From: Heloderma charlesbogerti
Lineage: Eukaryota; Chordata; Lepidosauria; Squamata; Helodermatidae
Direction of reading: 5' to 3'
Length of the DNA: 64,000 nt
Assembly (NCBI GenBank): GCA_026122225.1
Contig: JANEZZ010002239.1
Location: 248,001 to 312,000 of the forward strand
A model generated the notes under the pieces. It had not been told where the DNA came from. It saw nothing but the letters and a program-made list of their open reading frames with translations, and made no database searches. Below, one piece after another: positions 44,160-56,762 of this stretch. Numbering within the stretch: position 1 is the stretch's first letter; each line of letters begins with the position of its first letter. The position numbers were made by a program, and so were the translations under genes.

Positions 44160-47100
44160 AAACACCTAGCATATGAAGGAAAGACTATGCTGAGCCCTGG
44201 TGTGTTAGTTTTCTATATGCAAGGAGATTTTTTTTGCTCAAAGTCCAGGAAAAGTGTTATCACTTGCTTCTTCTGAATGTATAAACTGGGTCCCTATGAG
44301 TTACACTTGTTCAGACAGAGCTCTGCCTGTTATTCAGGCAGTTACATCCAGTTATACAGACTTAAGACTCGCAAATTTCAGAAAGCAATCCAATTCTGTA
44401 ATCTGAAAACAACTTGAAGTGAATTGGGCAATTATCACACAGTCACGTCTTCTGGAAAGGTCATTTTACATTCAGACAGTTCATCCTAGGTTAGTTCTGA
44501 GCTGGCAAAACCAATTGTGGTTTTCTCCCCTATGGAACGTGGCAATGAGAGTAGGGTGTGTGTCACCACTTTCCAAGGGCATCCTTTTTCCGCTTTATTC
44601 AGTTATAGGTCCTATTGGAGACAGCTGTGTTAATCATATCCACATCTATGCCACCAACAGAATTACATCAGGATGTCTTGACCCATCAGATACTGTCTTA
44701 CAGTGCCCTGCTAAAATGTAAAGCAATGCTTTCCCTGCACACACATTGTGGGGTAACTCAGTGTTAGGTTAAACTACTGTTCACAACTGTATTGTGGGGA
44801 TCAGAGATGCAGAAATCGCACATTGGTCTCCTTAAATTAGATCCACATGGACAGTGCTTAATTTTTCACTGCAGGTATGCAAATCTTAAACCATACATAT
44901 CAATTACAGATATTACAGTGCCTAAACCTATTATCATCATCATCATCAACAACAACAACCTGTCTCAAATCTTGCAGCCAGGTTGGAAAATATGTTTCTT
45001 TTCTTTTCTACATTTTTAAGTCAAACTAGTCACTACTAACGCAAGAGTGGATAAAATATGAAAAGTTGCCAAGGGCAATACAATATGAGTAACATCTGGA
45101 ACTAGAAAACAAAAATCTCAAGTATTTTCAGGGGAAATAGTCTTACAACAGGAGGCTTTTTGACCACAGAATCAATGCTAATGTGGAATGCTTGAGGCAG
45201 TATTAGATAAAGTAGTTATGAGAACAGACATCCATTGCTCCATAAAACCCCATGGGACAGACACTAACACCTACAAGCTCCCAGTCCTTTCAAAGATCAC
45301 AAAAGATCCGAAGTTCTTCAAAATGAATCACTTCAGGTACATGTTAATGGAAAGGTTAACATTCTTCTTTGTTTCCCTCTTTTCAATTTGTTTTGTGTTT
45401 GATTTTCCTCCATTTTAAGAGGCTGCCATTTGAAATCTATGAATTAGCCCTCTGATAGAAATTTTGGGTCTATGACAAATAGGAACATCATTTACATTTT
45501 AAACATAAACCTAAAGATGTCCACACAGAATATTTGGTTAATTTGAGACACACCTATATAGTGCTTTAAAAAAAACATTAGTTCATCCTTTTTTCATATA
45601 CTGTTTTGTCTCCAGTTTTCATTTTATTTAGTATATTTTAGTATCAATCATTTTTATTTAGTTTTGTTTTTGCAAAAACATGTTAAAAATAAAATGTAGG
45701 GCAGTTCAGACAGTTTAGATCTTTCATCTAGCCAACTACTAATCCAAGTAAATATCTGAAGACAAGAAATGGTCAACAATGTTATTATTGATTCATGTAT
45801 GTTTCCAATGTAGCATTTTGTAATAGCCAACTCTCACAATAGGAATTTGAGCTAGACAAAACATTGGAAGGTAAGGTGATAAGAAGATGAAGGTTTAATT
45901 CATAAGAAAAGGACACCTTACTTATTGACCCATCAGTCAGTCATAGGGAACTTAATGCTTAATTAACATATCTAAAATTCCATTTCAGAGCACATGCTTT
46001 ATATTACAAATCGCTGTACTATTCTGTAACATGTATTTCCAACATTGCTATATTGCTCTATTGCTGTATTGGGAGCAAGATGCAAATGAGCAATCATTTT
46101 CAATTTTGTCAGTTCAGCTACCTGATTTTGTCAATTCAGCTACCTATCTACTTGCTCCACCTATAATTAGAATACCTTATTAGGATGAGACTGTAGGGAT
46201 ACATTGCAGGGGGTCTTTTCTCATTAGCACAGTGGTAACATGTCTGTGCATTTCACTCCCAAACATGCATCAAATTGTTAGCCTAATGGAGTCCCAAGGA
46301 ATGTTAAGATGTGCACTAGAGACACAGCGCAATCTTCCACTTAGGGATATCTGATTTCTCTTTTAGGGTCCTACAAGTGGGACCTGCAACATAAACGTTG
46401 CAGTATGGATTGTGCCAGCCAGCCAGCCAGCCATGCCTCTTCCAAGATATTCCATTCCCCCGTCTGCAGTTTTCATTCTTTTCTTTTCTTTTTTAAACCT
46501 CCAACTGTCAGCCAGTAGTATGTGCCCACTGAGCATGCCCAGTCCTCACTGGGATGTTTTTGGGTCCCTCTCCCCAGTAGAATGTCTTTTCTAAAGAGTT
46601 TTTGTACCTTTTCAAGCCTGCTGATACCTCCCATCTTGTGCATGGATGGTGTTGTTTAGGCTGCATAAGGATCCACGCTCAAAGACTGAGTTTGCTATTA
46701 GTATGTAGGATTCCACCATTCATAATCTCAATATCAGTTTGTAGGTAGGTGAGTCAGGGATCCAGAATGCTACTTGTGTAGTGTTAGCTGACAGTTTTAC
46801 TAGGGTCCCACCAGGCAGATGACATGATCCATGACTGGGTGCTGCCTCATTCAACTTGGAGAGGCTCCATTTCCACAGCTGGGCGGGCAGGCAGGCAACC
46901 ATAAGCTATTTTAGAGAGAGGGTTGCATGCCATGGGAAATGCCAATATGGCACTTTTGAAATTATCTGTCCAGTTCTGTCAACAACAGAATTTATATATA
47001 TTAAATAAAATAAAAGGGCATATTCATCAAAGTAAATCGCAGAGGTCTATCACAAGATGTCCATTCTTGTGTGCTCTTTGCACAGTTCAGCCTCCTTGAA

Positions 47101-49175
47101 GTCAATAATTAATAAAGAAATAAAATGTGTACATCTGAAACCTGTGGCTTTGTGGTCTGCTTTTATTAAGGCAAGATCCTTTCTCACGTGGTTCCCTTCC
47201 AAGGTTTTGGAAAAGAAAGTTGCAGCCTAGAATGCCAGGAGCTATGTTTAGGAAAATTTCTGATGAGGCTCCCTTGGCTAGTGGGAATCTTTTTCTCACT
47301 AGCTGCAATTACATTCACTCACGTCTTTTTACACTTTGGCTCCTCCTCCTGTAGATTCCCAAAAAAACATGCACTCTGCAAGAAGAAGGCTTTAGGCTGC
47401 AACCCACATCATATTGTACTTTCATTTGATTTCACAATTTATTTCAGAAGCACTATGCAACTTTAAATTCAAGTACCCTATTTATGTCTTGGGAACACAA
47501 AACTCAGCTTTTGTTAACAGAGGAGTTAGCAGGACATGCCACGGCATTCTATATACCTTCAAGTTTATGGATTACTATACTATTAAAATGGCTTTGGAAT
47601 GTATGTTACTCCAAGTTTAACATAAAGACATAATAAGATTGTACAAGTCAGCTCATCAGCCAATATAGCCATATTTATAGTCTTTACCAGCAGTGTCCAT
47701 TTGGTCTACTTTGAAATAGTGCACAGCAGTTGAGTTCTAACTGAATAGTCAAATTTCTCTTAATTATTTTCAGTTATTTGATTTTTTTCTGGACATTCTC
47801 ATCAAGATTTTTTTCAGTTAATAGTCCTTTATTGGTTTTTTCCTGTATTAATCTGTCCATTTCTTTGAAGTATGATTACCACTGATGTTCACTCCCCTCA
47901 TGTTGCAAAGGGATTGCTTGGTTATCTTTAAAACAGTATATGCACATTTCAGTGCTTCAAGAAGGCGCACAACAAAAATTTGGAACCAAATGTGGGGGGA
48001 GGGTAAAGGGAAAAAGGTTCAATGAACAGGAAGTCACTGTTCTCCAAATTCATCCCCCCCCCCCAGTGTCAAAAGGCTTGTTCCCATTGCAGTGGTAGGG
48101 CAAGGATCGCTTGCCCTTTTACATCAGTAAAAAACAAAAACAAGTTTGAATGTGTATATTTCTCAAAGTAATGCTATTGATGTTGATGCTGAAGATGTGA
48201 ATCCATGATAGATTTGGGCACTGATCTTTATCCCTGTTTTTTCCTTCCATTTCAGTCTCAGAGATAGTCCAGGAATTTGATGCTGGTACTATACCATTAA
48301 AATATAACACACAGGCATGCCTATGCACATGTTCCCCTGATCTTCCTTCTATGAGCGTCCTTACATTTGTAATCCCTTTGTGTCCTTCTGACCCACTCTT
48401 TCTTCGTTTTGACAAAGTTTCAAAAGGATCCCCAAAACATTAGCAAACTTTGAAGCCCAATGCAGCAAAACAGTGGCGGGATGTTGCTGGATGCAGTAAC
48501 ATGTTGGCTACTCCCTGCCCACATATATAGCTGCCTTGTTACTAGGAATGAACTTATTTGAGCCAGAAATCATCACAATGTTATCACTGGAACTTGTTGT
48601 TAGGTCCTTTGGTCATAGGTAATCAGTGTCTCTTCAAAGACCTCATTTGTATTTATAAGGAAAAGAAACAAGCGTGTAAAACAAGAGCAAAAAAAAAGTC
48701 CAAGATGATAAATGTTACTAACACAAATATTTGAATCTGTTTAAAAAGTAGCCTATTAAGCCCTTTTGAAAACCCATGTAGTGAGTTAGGGCATTGGTTT
48801 CTGCCAAGCAACTCTAGCATAAACAAATGAAGGACAGCTAACACGCTTGTTTTGACATTTAGAAAGCCAAGGGTATTAGGGGGCGGCAAAGAGTTTCTAA
48901 AAAGCAGCATGTAGCAACAGAAAAACATTGCATGACAGTGAGAAAGGCAAACTGGGGTTATTCTGTAGCTAGAGCCAATGTCAGTGGATTTATAGTAATT
49001 AATGTTGATCAGAATTACAGCTACACAAAGGCATGCTACAGGCAACTGGGCAGGCAGCATGGGGAATGCTCACAGTTTTTGCAGTAATTCATGGATTGAA
49101 GGCTGGATAGGATCCAGAAGTCATCTAGTTTAAACCCCAAATGGATTCACGATCCTCAGTAACAACAACAACAAA
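44160..49175. other. Mostly unique AT-rich sequence
   Basis: No gene recognised over 5 kb. Small tracts only: (ATC)n(AAC)n at 44932-44959, (CCAG)4 at 46417-46433, and C-rich runs near 48055. Open frames are short and show no family features. Confidence 0.35.
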
Positions 49176-49181
49176 ACTATC

Positions 49182-49262
49182 AGTGCAATCCTACCCAGAA
49201 GTGAGTCCTATGATTTCAGTGAGGCTGACTCCCAAGTAAGTGGGTATGGGATTGCAGCCAAA
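49182..49262. repeat. ~90-bp squamate repeat, single copy
   Basis: GTGCAATCCTACCCAGAAGT and GACTCCCAAGTAAGTGGGTA, then GGGATTGCAGCC, follow the family in inverted order. Confidence 0.65.
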
Positions 49263-49494
49263 ATGCTCAATGACTATAGATAGGTCAGTCTCCTTCATCC
49301 AGATAATAATGCGCCATGAATACACAGCATGGCAGAAGCTGACCACAACGATCCAAGGAAGCCCTTTTTATATGTTACGTGAGTGTGTGGAGCAGGGTAG
49401 TGGGATCTCGTGCCCCAAACCTCCACACATTCATGACATGGTCTGAAAGAGCACCTGCACATACAACTGTATGCATGGTGGGTAGACTGAACGT

Positions 49495-49524
49495 ACGTGT
49501 GTGTGTGTGTGTGTGTTGGGGGGG
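49495..49524. repeat. (GT)n then G run
   Basis: About eleven GT units, then nine Gs. Confidence 0.93.
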
Positions 49525-49922
49525 GGATTTGGAAGCAGGACCCACACCCAGCTTACACCTATTCCCTGCCTAAAGTTTAGACTCTAAACAGACCCTACAT
49601 GTGTGCCACCTCTAGGCACATAGGCTTGTCTGCATGAGCAGGTTTTTATAGCGTTTCTGATCACACTAAGAAACTATGTGGATATAGTTTGCACATGTGT
49701 AGGGGCTGTTCTAACTCACTATTGAACCCACACTGGCATTGGACAGGGCCTGCTGCTGTGACCCTACTTGCCCCCTCCCCCATGAATGCATTCAGTCTGC
49801 ACACTTCGGTTGTGTGAACAGTGCTATCATATCCTTCTTAGAACCACCGAGCAGCGCAGTGACTCCAGAACCTGAGTCCAGTATGTGGATGGGGATGGTC
49901 TGTGATCTATATAGCCCAAGGC

Positions 49923-50042
49923 CAGGTTTGGGAACTATGCGGCCGCCAGATGTTGGACTGGAACTCCCATCATCCTCACCACTGGCTAGGGCTGATGGAA
50001 ACTGCACTCCACATCTGTAGGGCCACAAGGTGCCCATCCCTG
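49923..50042. mobile_element. Palindromic MITE family, complete copy
   Basis: The ends are CAGGTTTGGGAAC and inverted CAGGGATGGGCAC. The halves CCAGATGTTGGACTGGAACT and CTGCACTCCACATCTG pair imperfectly. The flanks CCCAAGGC (49915-49922) and CCCTAAGC (50043-50050) agree at six of eight positions, as expected for an old 8-bp target duplication. Confidence 0.75.
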
Positions 50043-50218
50043 CCCTAAGCAGTAAGAACAGACAAAACTTCTCCATTGACAACTGATCCCCATTTTGCAT
50101 GTGGTGCAAAATAATCGGCACAGCCTGGGTAAAGGATTAGCAAGATGTACAAAACTACTGGAGGTGGCATTGCGGAATCTCCACTTTACATGTCCCTGTA
50201 GTCTTCTTTTAAAAATGA

Positions 50219-50683
50219 ATTGATTCAGTGGCCATAACTCTCTGCGCATTCAACCCTACCTTGCCGAATCATATTCATGTATACAAGCAAGCCGTCAAAG
50301 TAGTACATTTATCTTTCAGAAGGGCTTTATGTTATGATATAAATAGAGCATTTGAAAAAGCAGCATATGCCATTCCATTACAGAGATGTGAACTAGTGGG
50401 TAGGCCAGTTAAAATTATTAAATTTCTTGAGGCAGAGTTTCAGCTGCACATATATAAGTCTCCAGTCTCTTTAGACACCCTGCTAAACTGCTTCACTAAG
50501 AATGCAGTGAATGCTTTGAAAGTGAGGCTGAATTATATCCCATGCAGTATGTCCCTTTTCACAGCCAAGTCACTTGATTTAATAAAGAAAAGGCTCATTT
50601 TGGACTCACACTACTCGCTGGGAAAAAAAGAGAGGAAAAGTCAACACAGTCAGTCAGTACCACCACAAAAACTGAAATGCTAA
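50219..50683 (+). CDS. Unexplained open frame, 154 codons
   Basis: A stop at 50216-50218 and another right after codon 154 bound this frame. There is no early ATG: the frame runs through GTG at 50228, and the first in-frame ATG comes far inside. If coding, it would therefore more likely be an exon than a complete gene. The translation includes VHLSFRRALCYDINRAFEKA, RCELVGRPVKIIKFLEAEFQ and FTAKSLDLIKKRLILDSHYS. It has mixed composition, no low-complexity runs, and a lysine-rich end. It matches no family I recognise and no LINE segment. A TTGATTCAG acceptor-like site ends at 50228. By chance a frame of this length is expected about once or twice in a window of this size, so coding status is unproven. 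Confidence 0.2.
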   Translation: MDSVAITLCAFNPTLPNHIHVYKQAVKVVHLSFRRALCYDINRAFEKAAYAIPLQRCELVGRPVKIIKFLEAEFQLHIYKSPVSLDTLLNCFTKNAVNALKVRLNYIPCSMSLFTAKSLDLIKKRLILDSHYSLGKKERKSQHSQSVPPQKLKC

Positions 50684-51062
50684 ACCCAGACAGCATCTCA
50701 AATCCAAGTGCACACCCTTCCCTGGGACCCTTTCAATCCTTTTCTCGTCAAGAAGTAGCTGGAGCTTATTCCCCAAACCCAAGCCTCCTTAATTATACAT
50801 CCCACCGCTACTTAAGGAAATACACAGACTTCTACATTGGACTCCACATTTGAAACAGTTCTGCAGACTCAGTTAAAGACTTGTTTAGATCCAGAGACTG
50901 TTATCCTAGAACAACAGTCTGATATCTACAACTGGGTGTGGGGTGTGGGGAGCAGCAACCATCCTTTGTTACTCTGTCCAGGCAGTAAAGCTCCATTATG
51001 GCAGATAGCCAGTACTGGGGTCTGAGACACCATGAAACTTCACAGCCAACCCAGCAAGGTTG

Positions 51063-51315
51063 TTCCACTTTCTTCTTTAATTTATTTTGTATTGATAACA
51101 GGTCTAGATTTGTTAGGTAATACCAATAAGCAGCTTCAACCAGGCTCCAGCCATAAGGTACCATATTTTGCCAGGTTTGTATCCAAACTGCATCTCAATC
51201 CACCATAACCCAGGAAGTGATTTATTTTTTTTTTTAAGCAAAACGTGACATGTTAGGGCACTTCCAGAGAATTAGAGCCTTACATCTAGACCTTTCCAGA
51301 TGCTCCAGTAGTGCT
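51063..51315. other. Unassigned sequence
   Basis: No family recognised. A ten-T run lies near 51230. Confidence 0.3.
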
Positions 51316-51316
51316 C

Positions 51317-51556
51317 CACTTGTCCAATGAATATACGTAGGGTGGGGGCAGCATTGTGGCAGCAGGCTCCACTTCCTGCCATACACTTGCCTGTGATTTG
51401 CCTATGTGTGCCAACTTGTATGCACATAGAAACCCTGAGTACATGGAGAAGTGCACATATGTGCAGGTGCATTATAGACAAGAGAATGAGTGTGGGGAGG
51501 GCAGCAGTAGAGCTTGCCATCACAATGCCACCCCGACCTAAGCACGTTCAGTGAAT
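51317..51556. mobile_element. Inverted-repeat element (~240 bp)
   Basis: CGTAGGGTGGGGGCAGCATT and GTGGCAGCAGGCTCCAC near the left pair with the inverted right arm, which reads CTTAGGTCGGGGTGGCATTG and TGATGGCAAGCTCTAC. No target duplication was found; the outer borders are approximate. Confidence 0.55.
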
Positions 51557-51559
51557 CTA

Positions 51560-52560
51560 AACAGAAACACTTTGTGAAGCGATTCGGATAAAATCCGCAT
51601 TGTCACATAATCGAATTATCTCTTTCCAAGGTACATGCAGTGCTGTATTCCTCTGATTTTGTGGTATACACAGGAACTGAAGCTGCATTAGTTGGGGTGG
51701 GGTGGGCGAGTCCTGCCACAAGTAGAAATGAACATCAGCAATTGTGTAGGTGCGGGGGCAGCCCATGAGCGGAGGCTTGCTCCCCCTCCCTTGCATGTTC
51801 AACAAAGTGCAGTGCAGGACTTGCTTACGAGTGGACGTTCATGACAACCCCCCCACACACACACACATACATTTATGAGGCAGGCAGGCAAGCAGGCAAG
51901 CAGGCAGCTGCCACCCAGAGACTGAGCAGAATGAGCAGGAGTACAAGAAGCTCTGAGAGCAGAGCATGCAGAAGCGGCAAGGAGGGAGAGCGACTAGCAC
52001 ATTGTCTTTGATGTATATTAACTGCCCAGTCAACAGACCCCGCCCACAAACAAACATGGGCTTAATGAAGTGCTTCTGCGTACATGTTCATGAAAATCAT
52101 CCACCCTGGCAATCACCCTTGCTTAGCTGCGCAGCCTCGAATCAACAGGCATCCACTGTTTCTCTGCTGTGCTCCTTCGCAGCTGCCCAGCTTCAAAACA
52201 GCAGGGCTGGCAAAGTGGAACTGAAGGCAATGAGTTACTTCCGGGTAGACATGTTTACCCCTCTGCTCTCCCCACCCCATGCCACTTTCCCTTCCACCAA
52301 CCAGTGCTGCTTCTACCAGCGCGCGCCGAAGCCAGCTGAGGTCACATGGACTCCCGAACAGCACTGAAGCTGTTGTGACAGGAAAATCCAACACAAAACG
52401 AGTTCGGGGGGGGAGACTTAGGGCAAGAAACGCCTGGCTAGCTACAGAGAACAGCGTGTGTCATCTGACACTATCGATTTGGGAGTGGAGTAGAACCAGA
52501 GTAAAAGCCCCATGTAGTTGGGGTACAGGAGAGACTTCTGTGTATTAGAGATAACAATCC
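51560..52560. other. GC-richer unassigned stretch, possibly DNA-transposon interior
   Basis: An (AGGC)n-type tract lies at 51879-51908 and a short CA tract at 51852-51868. Repeated words such as ACGTTCATGA (51836) and ATGTTCATGA (52085) hint at a composite element, but no termini were found. Open frames on both strands here have no family features. Confidence 0.3.
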
Positions 52561-52569
52561 AGCTGTTCT

Positions 52570-53270
52570 GCATAAAGAGGTAGAAGTCAATAGTTCTCTA
52601 TCTTGCCAAGAGTTGGTAACTCACTTTCAAGTCACTTTGACCTCCATGCCTGGAACAAGTAAAGAAAACAAGTAGAAGTAGGGTTGTAGCCCGGAACAAG
52701 TATTTGTGTGAATGAGGACACCATGCAATGGGCATTCTGGTACTCTGAGAATGGAATGTGGAGACTCCAGACATCCCTTCACACAGGACCTCTATTTTCT
52801 TTGATTGGGAACAGAGCAGAAAGAAAAAAATCCGGATCCTATTGCAAGTCCAGATGGCTATGGCATGTCTGTTTTGTCGAGCAGAGAATGTATTCCTCTG
52901 CTTTATACAGAATTATACAGAAATAGATTCAAATAAATCCCCCTACACTTGTGCTTGCATCAAAATACTCAAGGGGGGGGGGTTCATTGCTGAAAAATTG
53001 AAGCTACTGAAGAAAAATATAACTGGAACTCACATTTCCCTGTGCCAGCAGAATGTCACTATTCTAAACGCACAACGCAGTATGAACCAGACAGTATTTT
53101 GGAACAAGTCTGACACATAACACATCACTGGAAGGTAATTTTTCCACCAATGTGTTTTCTAGATGAGGGTTTCTACAACCTTTTCTTTCAGTTTTCTCTA
53201 GGTTGCATTTTTAGTTCCATCACTGGGGGAAGAATGGGGAAGTTATTAGCATAACTAACAACTTTGTGCC
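52570..53270. other. Unassigned sequence
   Basis: No gene or family recognised. A nine-G run lies at about 52974-52982. Confidence 0.3.
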
Positions 53271-53286
53271 TGTCTTTCCTCCTCAG

Positions 53287-53592
53287 TGGTTTACAGGCAC
53301 GCTCAGGAGTGTTCACTTTAGGAAAAGCTTTAGCCAGATGTCTGTTAGAAACTCACAGAAAAGAGAGTTGGTGATAGCGGATGAGCTCTCCCAGACTGAA
53401 ATTTCCCAAGCTTTGCAGAATTCCTGGGGAAAGTTTGTGCCTTGGTTAAAACATTTATCCAAAAAGGCTGAGAAAGACCCAGACCGTTCCAAAATCAAGA
53501 TGGGCAGGTTTCAGCCATCTCTAGGCAGATGCAGTTGCCTTCACCGGAGCCAACAAGTCCACATTCAAACTGGAATGGGGGAAAGGGGCTGA
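53287..53592 (+). other. Open frame behind a strong acceptor-like site
   Basis: TGTCTTTCCTCCTCAG ends at 53286 and has a good pyrimidine tract, as in a vertebrate 3' splice site. The frame that follows is open to 53590 and reads SVHFRKSFSQMSVRNSQKRE, then ELSQTEISQALQNSWGKFVP and WLKHLSKKAEKDPDRSKI. A GGCAG/GTTTCAG donor-like site is near 53506 but is weak. I recognise no family. It could be a real exon, a lncRNA exon or chance. Confidence 0.2.
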
Positions 53593-54017
53593 ACTGTGAA
53601 GGCAAGAAGGCAGAAGGATAAGCAAACAGACAAGGAAGCTGGCAGACTGGAGGGGAGCAGGTAGACTGAGAGATAAAACAGCAACACCTAGGGTAAAATA
53701 CAGACGCTGTTGCCCAGGCAAAGACCCTGGTGTGACATATGCTAGCTAAACCAGGAAGAATGAATGAGATGCTAAGGTGTGCATGTGTGGGGGAGGGAGA
53801 AGAGAACTGGGGACATACTGGGACCTGAAACAACAATACTGTCCATGCTTTTTCCACTCTGCAACCTCAAGGGTCCTGTATAGACCAGGAAGCTCCCAGT
53901 CTGAAACCTGGCTGATTTTGATAGGTGGCCATACAATCATCCCTATGTAGCATGCAGTCTGGTAGGGGACCAGAGAGGGGGCAGGAGTCACCTTGGGATA
54001 TGTAACTAAGATGTGCT

Positions 54018-54186
54018 AAGAACATAGAAATCTTTCATATCACAGGTTAGAGTCTATTTGTCCACCCTCAGCCCTACATTGTCTACTCTGACTGGTGGCA
54101 GCTAAGCGGAGAAGCAAGCAATTGAACCTCGGACTTTCTGCATACAAAGCATGTGCTCTACCACTGCGCTATGATCGCCTCCCCAT
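54018..54186 (-). mobile_element. tRNA-headed SINE, nearly complete
   Basis: On the minus strand the element opens at about 54186 with a tRNA-like head. It shows an A box TAGCGCAGTGG with GTAGAGCA after it, CTTTGTATGCAGAAAGTCCG, and a B box GGTTCAATTGC. The body inverts to AGTCAGAGTAGACAATGTAG and similar. The 3' end is decayed near the TAAGAACATAG segment at 54018. Fragments of the same SINE are at 30419 and 35347. The head is not a functional tRNA gene: no acceptor stem closes. Confidence 0.85.
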
Positions 54187-54189
54187 AGC

Positions 54190-56755
54190 TAAAGTAGTTT
54201 ATGCAGATGTGTCCTTAGCAGGATGTGACTAGGTCCCTAAGAATATAACTTTATTATTTGATCAAAGCTGTTCCATTATCAGTACTACAAGAAACAAATA
54301 ACTCGCAGGATTAAGAATAAACTAGTGTCCTCAGTTAAATCAATAGGCAACTCTATAATCTATTGGTCATGGCCCTAGTTTTTAGTCCTAATCTCATTTA
54401 AATGTTACATTTTCTGGAATGAAATCTTTAGCTTTTATACAGTTACATAAATTTATTAAAGTCAAATTCTTTTGGTTTAACTGGCTTGCTGATCTGTCCT
54501 ATGGATGCTTATTTAGGTGGAATAAAATTTGCTATTTTGCTTCATCTCTTAAAATTGTAGATTAGATGCAGGACAGGCCTACAAAGGCTTTCAGTAACTG
54601 CAAATTTGCAGTTTCTCCATTCTTGCTTTCCTCGTTCGCTTTGCTGACTTTGCATCCTCTGAATAGTGAGACCATTATATGCGCCTAATGTAAAATAAAT
54701 ATTCCGTCGCTATTCTCATGTTACCACCTATAAAGGCAAATGTCTGTGAAAAAAATCAAAGGCAAATAAAATGTGCTTGGTTGCAGAAAACAAATGAAGA
54801 ACTATCAATGTCCTTTGGGGTTGTTCAAGCAACAGTATGCATAATACCAGGGTTTCTCCAAGAATAATCCCCCTTTCTTTTTCTCCTCCCTCTTCCCTGG
54901 TTCTCTTCTATCCTGGTTTCCTGACCCTATCTATATGCAAGGCCAGCCTTATGTCATCTTTGTGAACATTATATTGTCCCAAAAGGTAGCATACATACCC
55001 CATCCTAAACCAAGGACTGAAATTCCAAATGCTTATGCCTTACAAAAATAATAAAATTGCCTTTTGTCCAAAGGTTTCAAAATGAACTTGGGAAAAGATA
55101 CAATGCAAAAACAAACTCTCACAGCCCTGCTTTCAGTGACTACCACAATAGTCACCCAACAATTAAGTGTTGTTTTTCCAAACAATGTTTAGACTTCATG
55201 GCTGTAAAAAGAATTTGGTTTGTTTGATGGCTTCAAAAACTAAATCACTGAATGTGCTCCTCCTCAAGCAAATGAAACCTTATGAATTCTGGGGACAGAG
55301 CACTTTTCTAGTCCACGGGCTGTATTGCTAAGATAAAATGGCGAGTAAGCTGCATTCTCATGTCTTCTTACAAAGGGATATTCATGCTCAGATATGCAGA
55401 TTCTATCTCAGAATATCTGTAAGAGAGATGATGATGGGGTGCTTTATTTTCCCCCCAGGAGAAATGAAATACATCCAAGTTAAATAAGGACTTTATACGC
55501 ACAGGCTTTAATTTTGGAAACATGAAAACTCCTGCTGATACATACAGAGGTCAAGATATCATTCATTCTTATTGAAATACAAATTAGGGCCATAGTACTT
55601 TCCCCCTACCCTCCTACAGTGTTTTAGTTAGGAAGGATTATGTTGGTCAAGCAAAAACTTAGGAAAAGCAAATGAAAATGTTCATCACTTGTCCACACAC
55701 TCCAAATAATTTTAAAGAGTATCTTAAAATCCAGTGTAATAAATCCACAGATTTATTCTGTGAAATTAAATGTTTTTGCTTTCCCAGGTCTTGAGTCTTT
55801 TAAGGCAGTTATGTGTAACTGGAAATATACAGTTCACAGCAGCAGACAGATTCTAGGGCAGGAGTACTCTTATAGCAGTTACCTTTTCCATTTTAGTTTC
55901 ATAACCACAAAGACTAAAAATAGAAGTTTTGCTATTGTTGTTTAATGAATGGTAAAGTTCTTATAATTTCATTTGCAAGTTACACTTTCAAGCTTTCTAG
56001 GTCTTGTACACCATTCCTTAGAATGTCTTATTATTTATCTTTATAAGCTGCTCTGACTAGGAGCGTTTTCAGCTAAACAGAGAGGTAAAAGTGCTTCAGA
56101 TAAGTAAGTAAATAATACATAGATCAGAGAACAGGGTACAGACAATTTTAGTACAACACATTAATGTACCTTTCTTATAGAGTTCTGCAATAGTGACACA
56201 GAATGTCTTGCATATGACATTTTTCTTATATGGAGATAATTTCTCAGTAGCAAAAACTTGTACACTGACATGTTTGAAGAATATGCAAGTCTGTGTTCTG
56301 CAACAGGTTCACGTGATGTGAAGCCAGCTTCCCAACACATGGCATGTACTGATGTACATGATTTTTCAGGCATGAAGAGGTTCACCATGTCAGAAAAATG
56401 TAATATATGAAGCAGTGCTAAGGGAGATTACCATTTCCCCAGAGAGTTCATCTTGAAAACCACTCATTTACATATGTTTGTTAATTTAAATGTGTGCACA
56501 TTATAAAATGCCCAGTGAAACTATGTTGAGGTTGAACAGGTCAAACTGGCCAGGTGGCAATCCTAAACCAAACTTCACTCTCCCAGAAGTGCCACAGGAA
56601 AAGGTAGTAAATTTATGAGTTCGGTAACTTGGATGAGCTAGTTTACATTGTAGCTAGGGAGGATCAAGAGAATTAATTGTTTATGGAACCTGGTGAAAAC
56701 AAGATTAACGAGAGAAGAAATGTATGTCAAGATCCTGTTTCTGTAGTATAGATTA
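54190..56755. other. Mostly unique AT-rich sequence; 54590-54790 may be constrained
   Basis: No gene. 54590-54790 keeps CpG-containing words (CCTCGTTCGC, ATGCGCCTAATG, TTCCGTCGC) in AT-rich unique sequence. A possible inverted non-LTR tail is at 56025-56120. Confidence 0.3.
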
Positions 56756-56762
56756 TAAGAAA

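Noticed and set aside
54110..54186. tRNA gene on the minus strand
   Set aside because: A and B boxes are present, but no acceptor stem closes and the body continues as a SINE; it is a SINE head.
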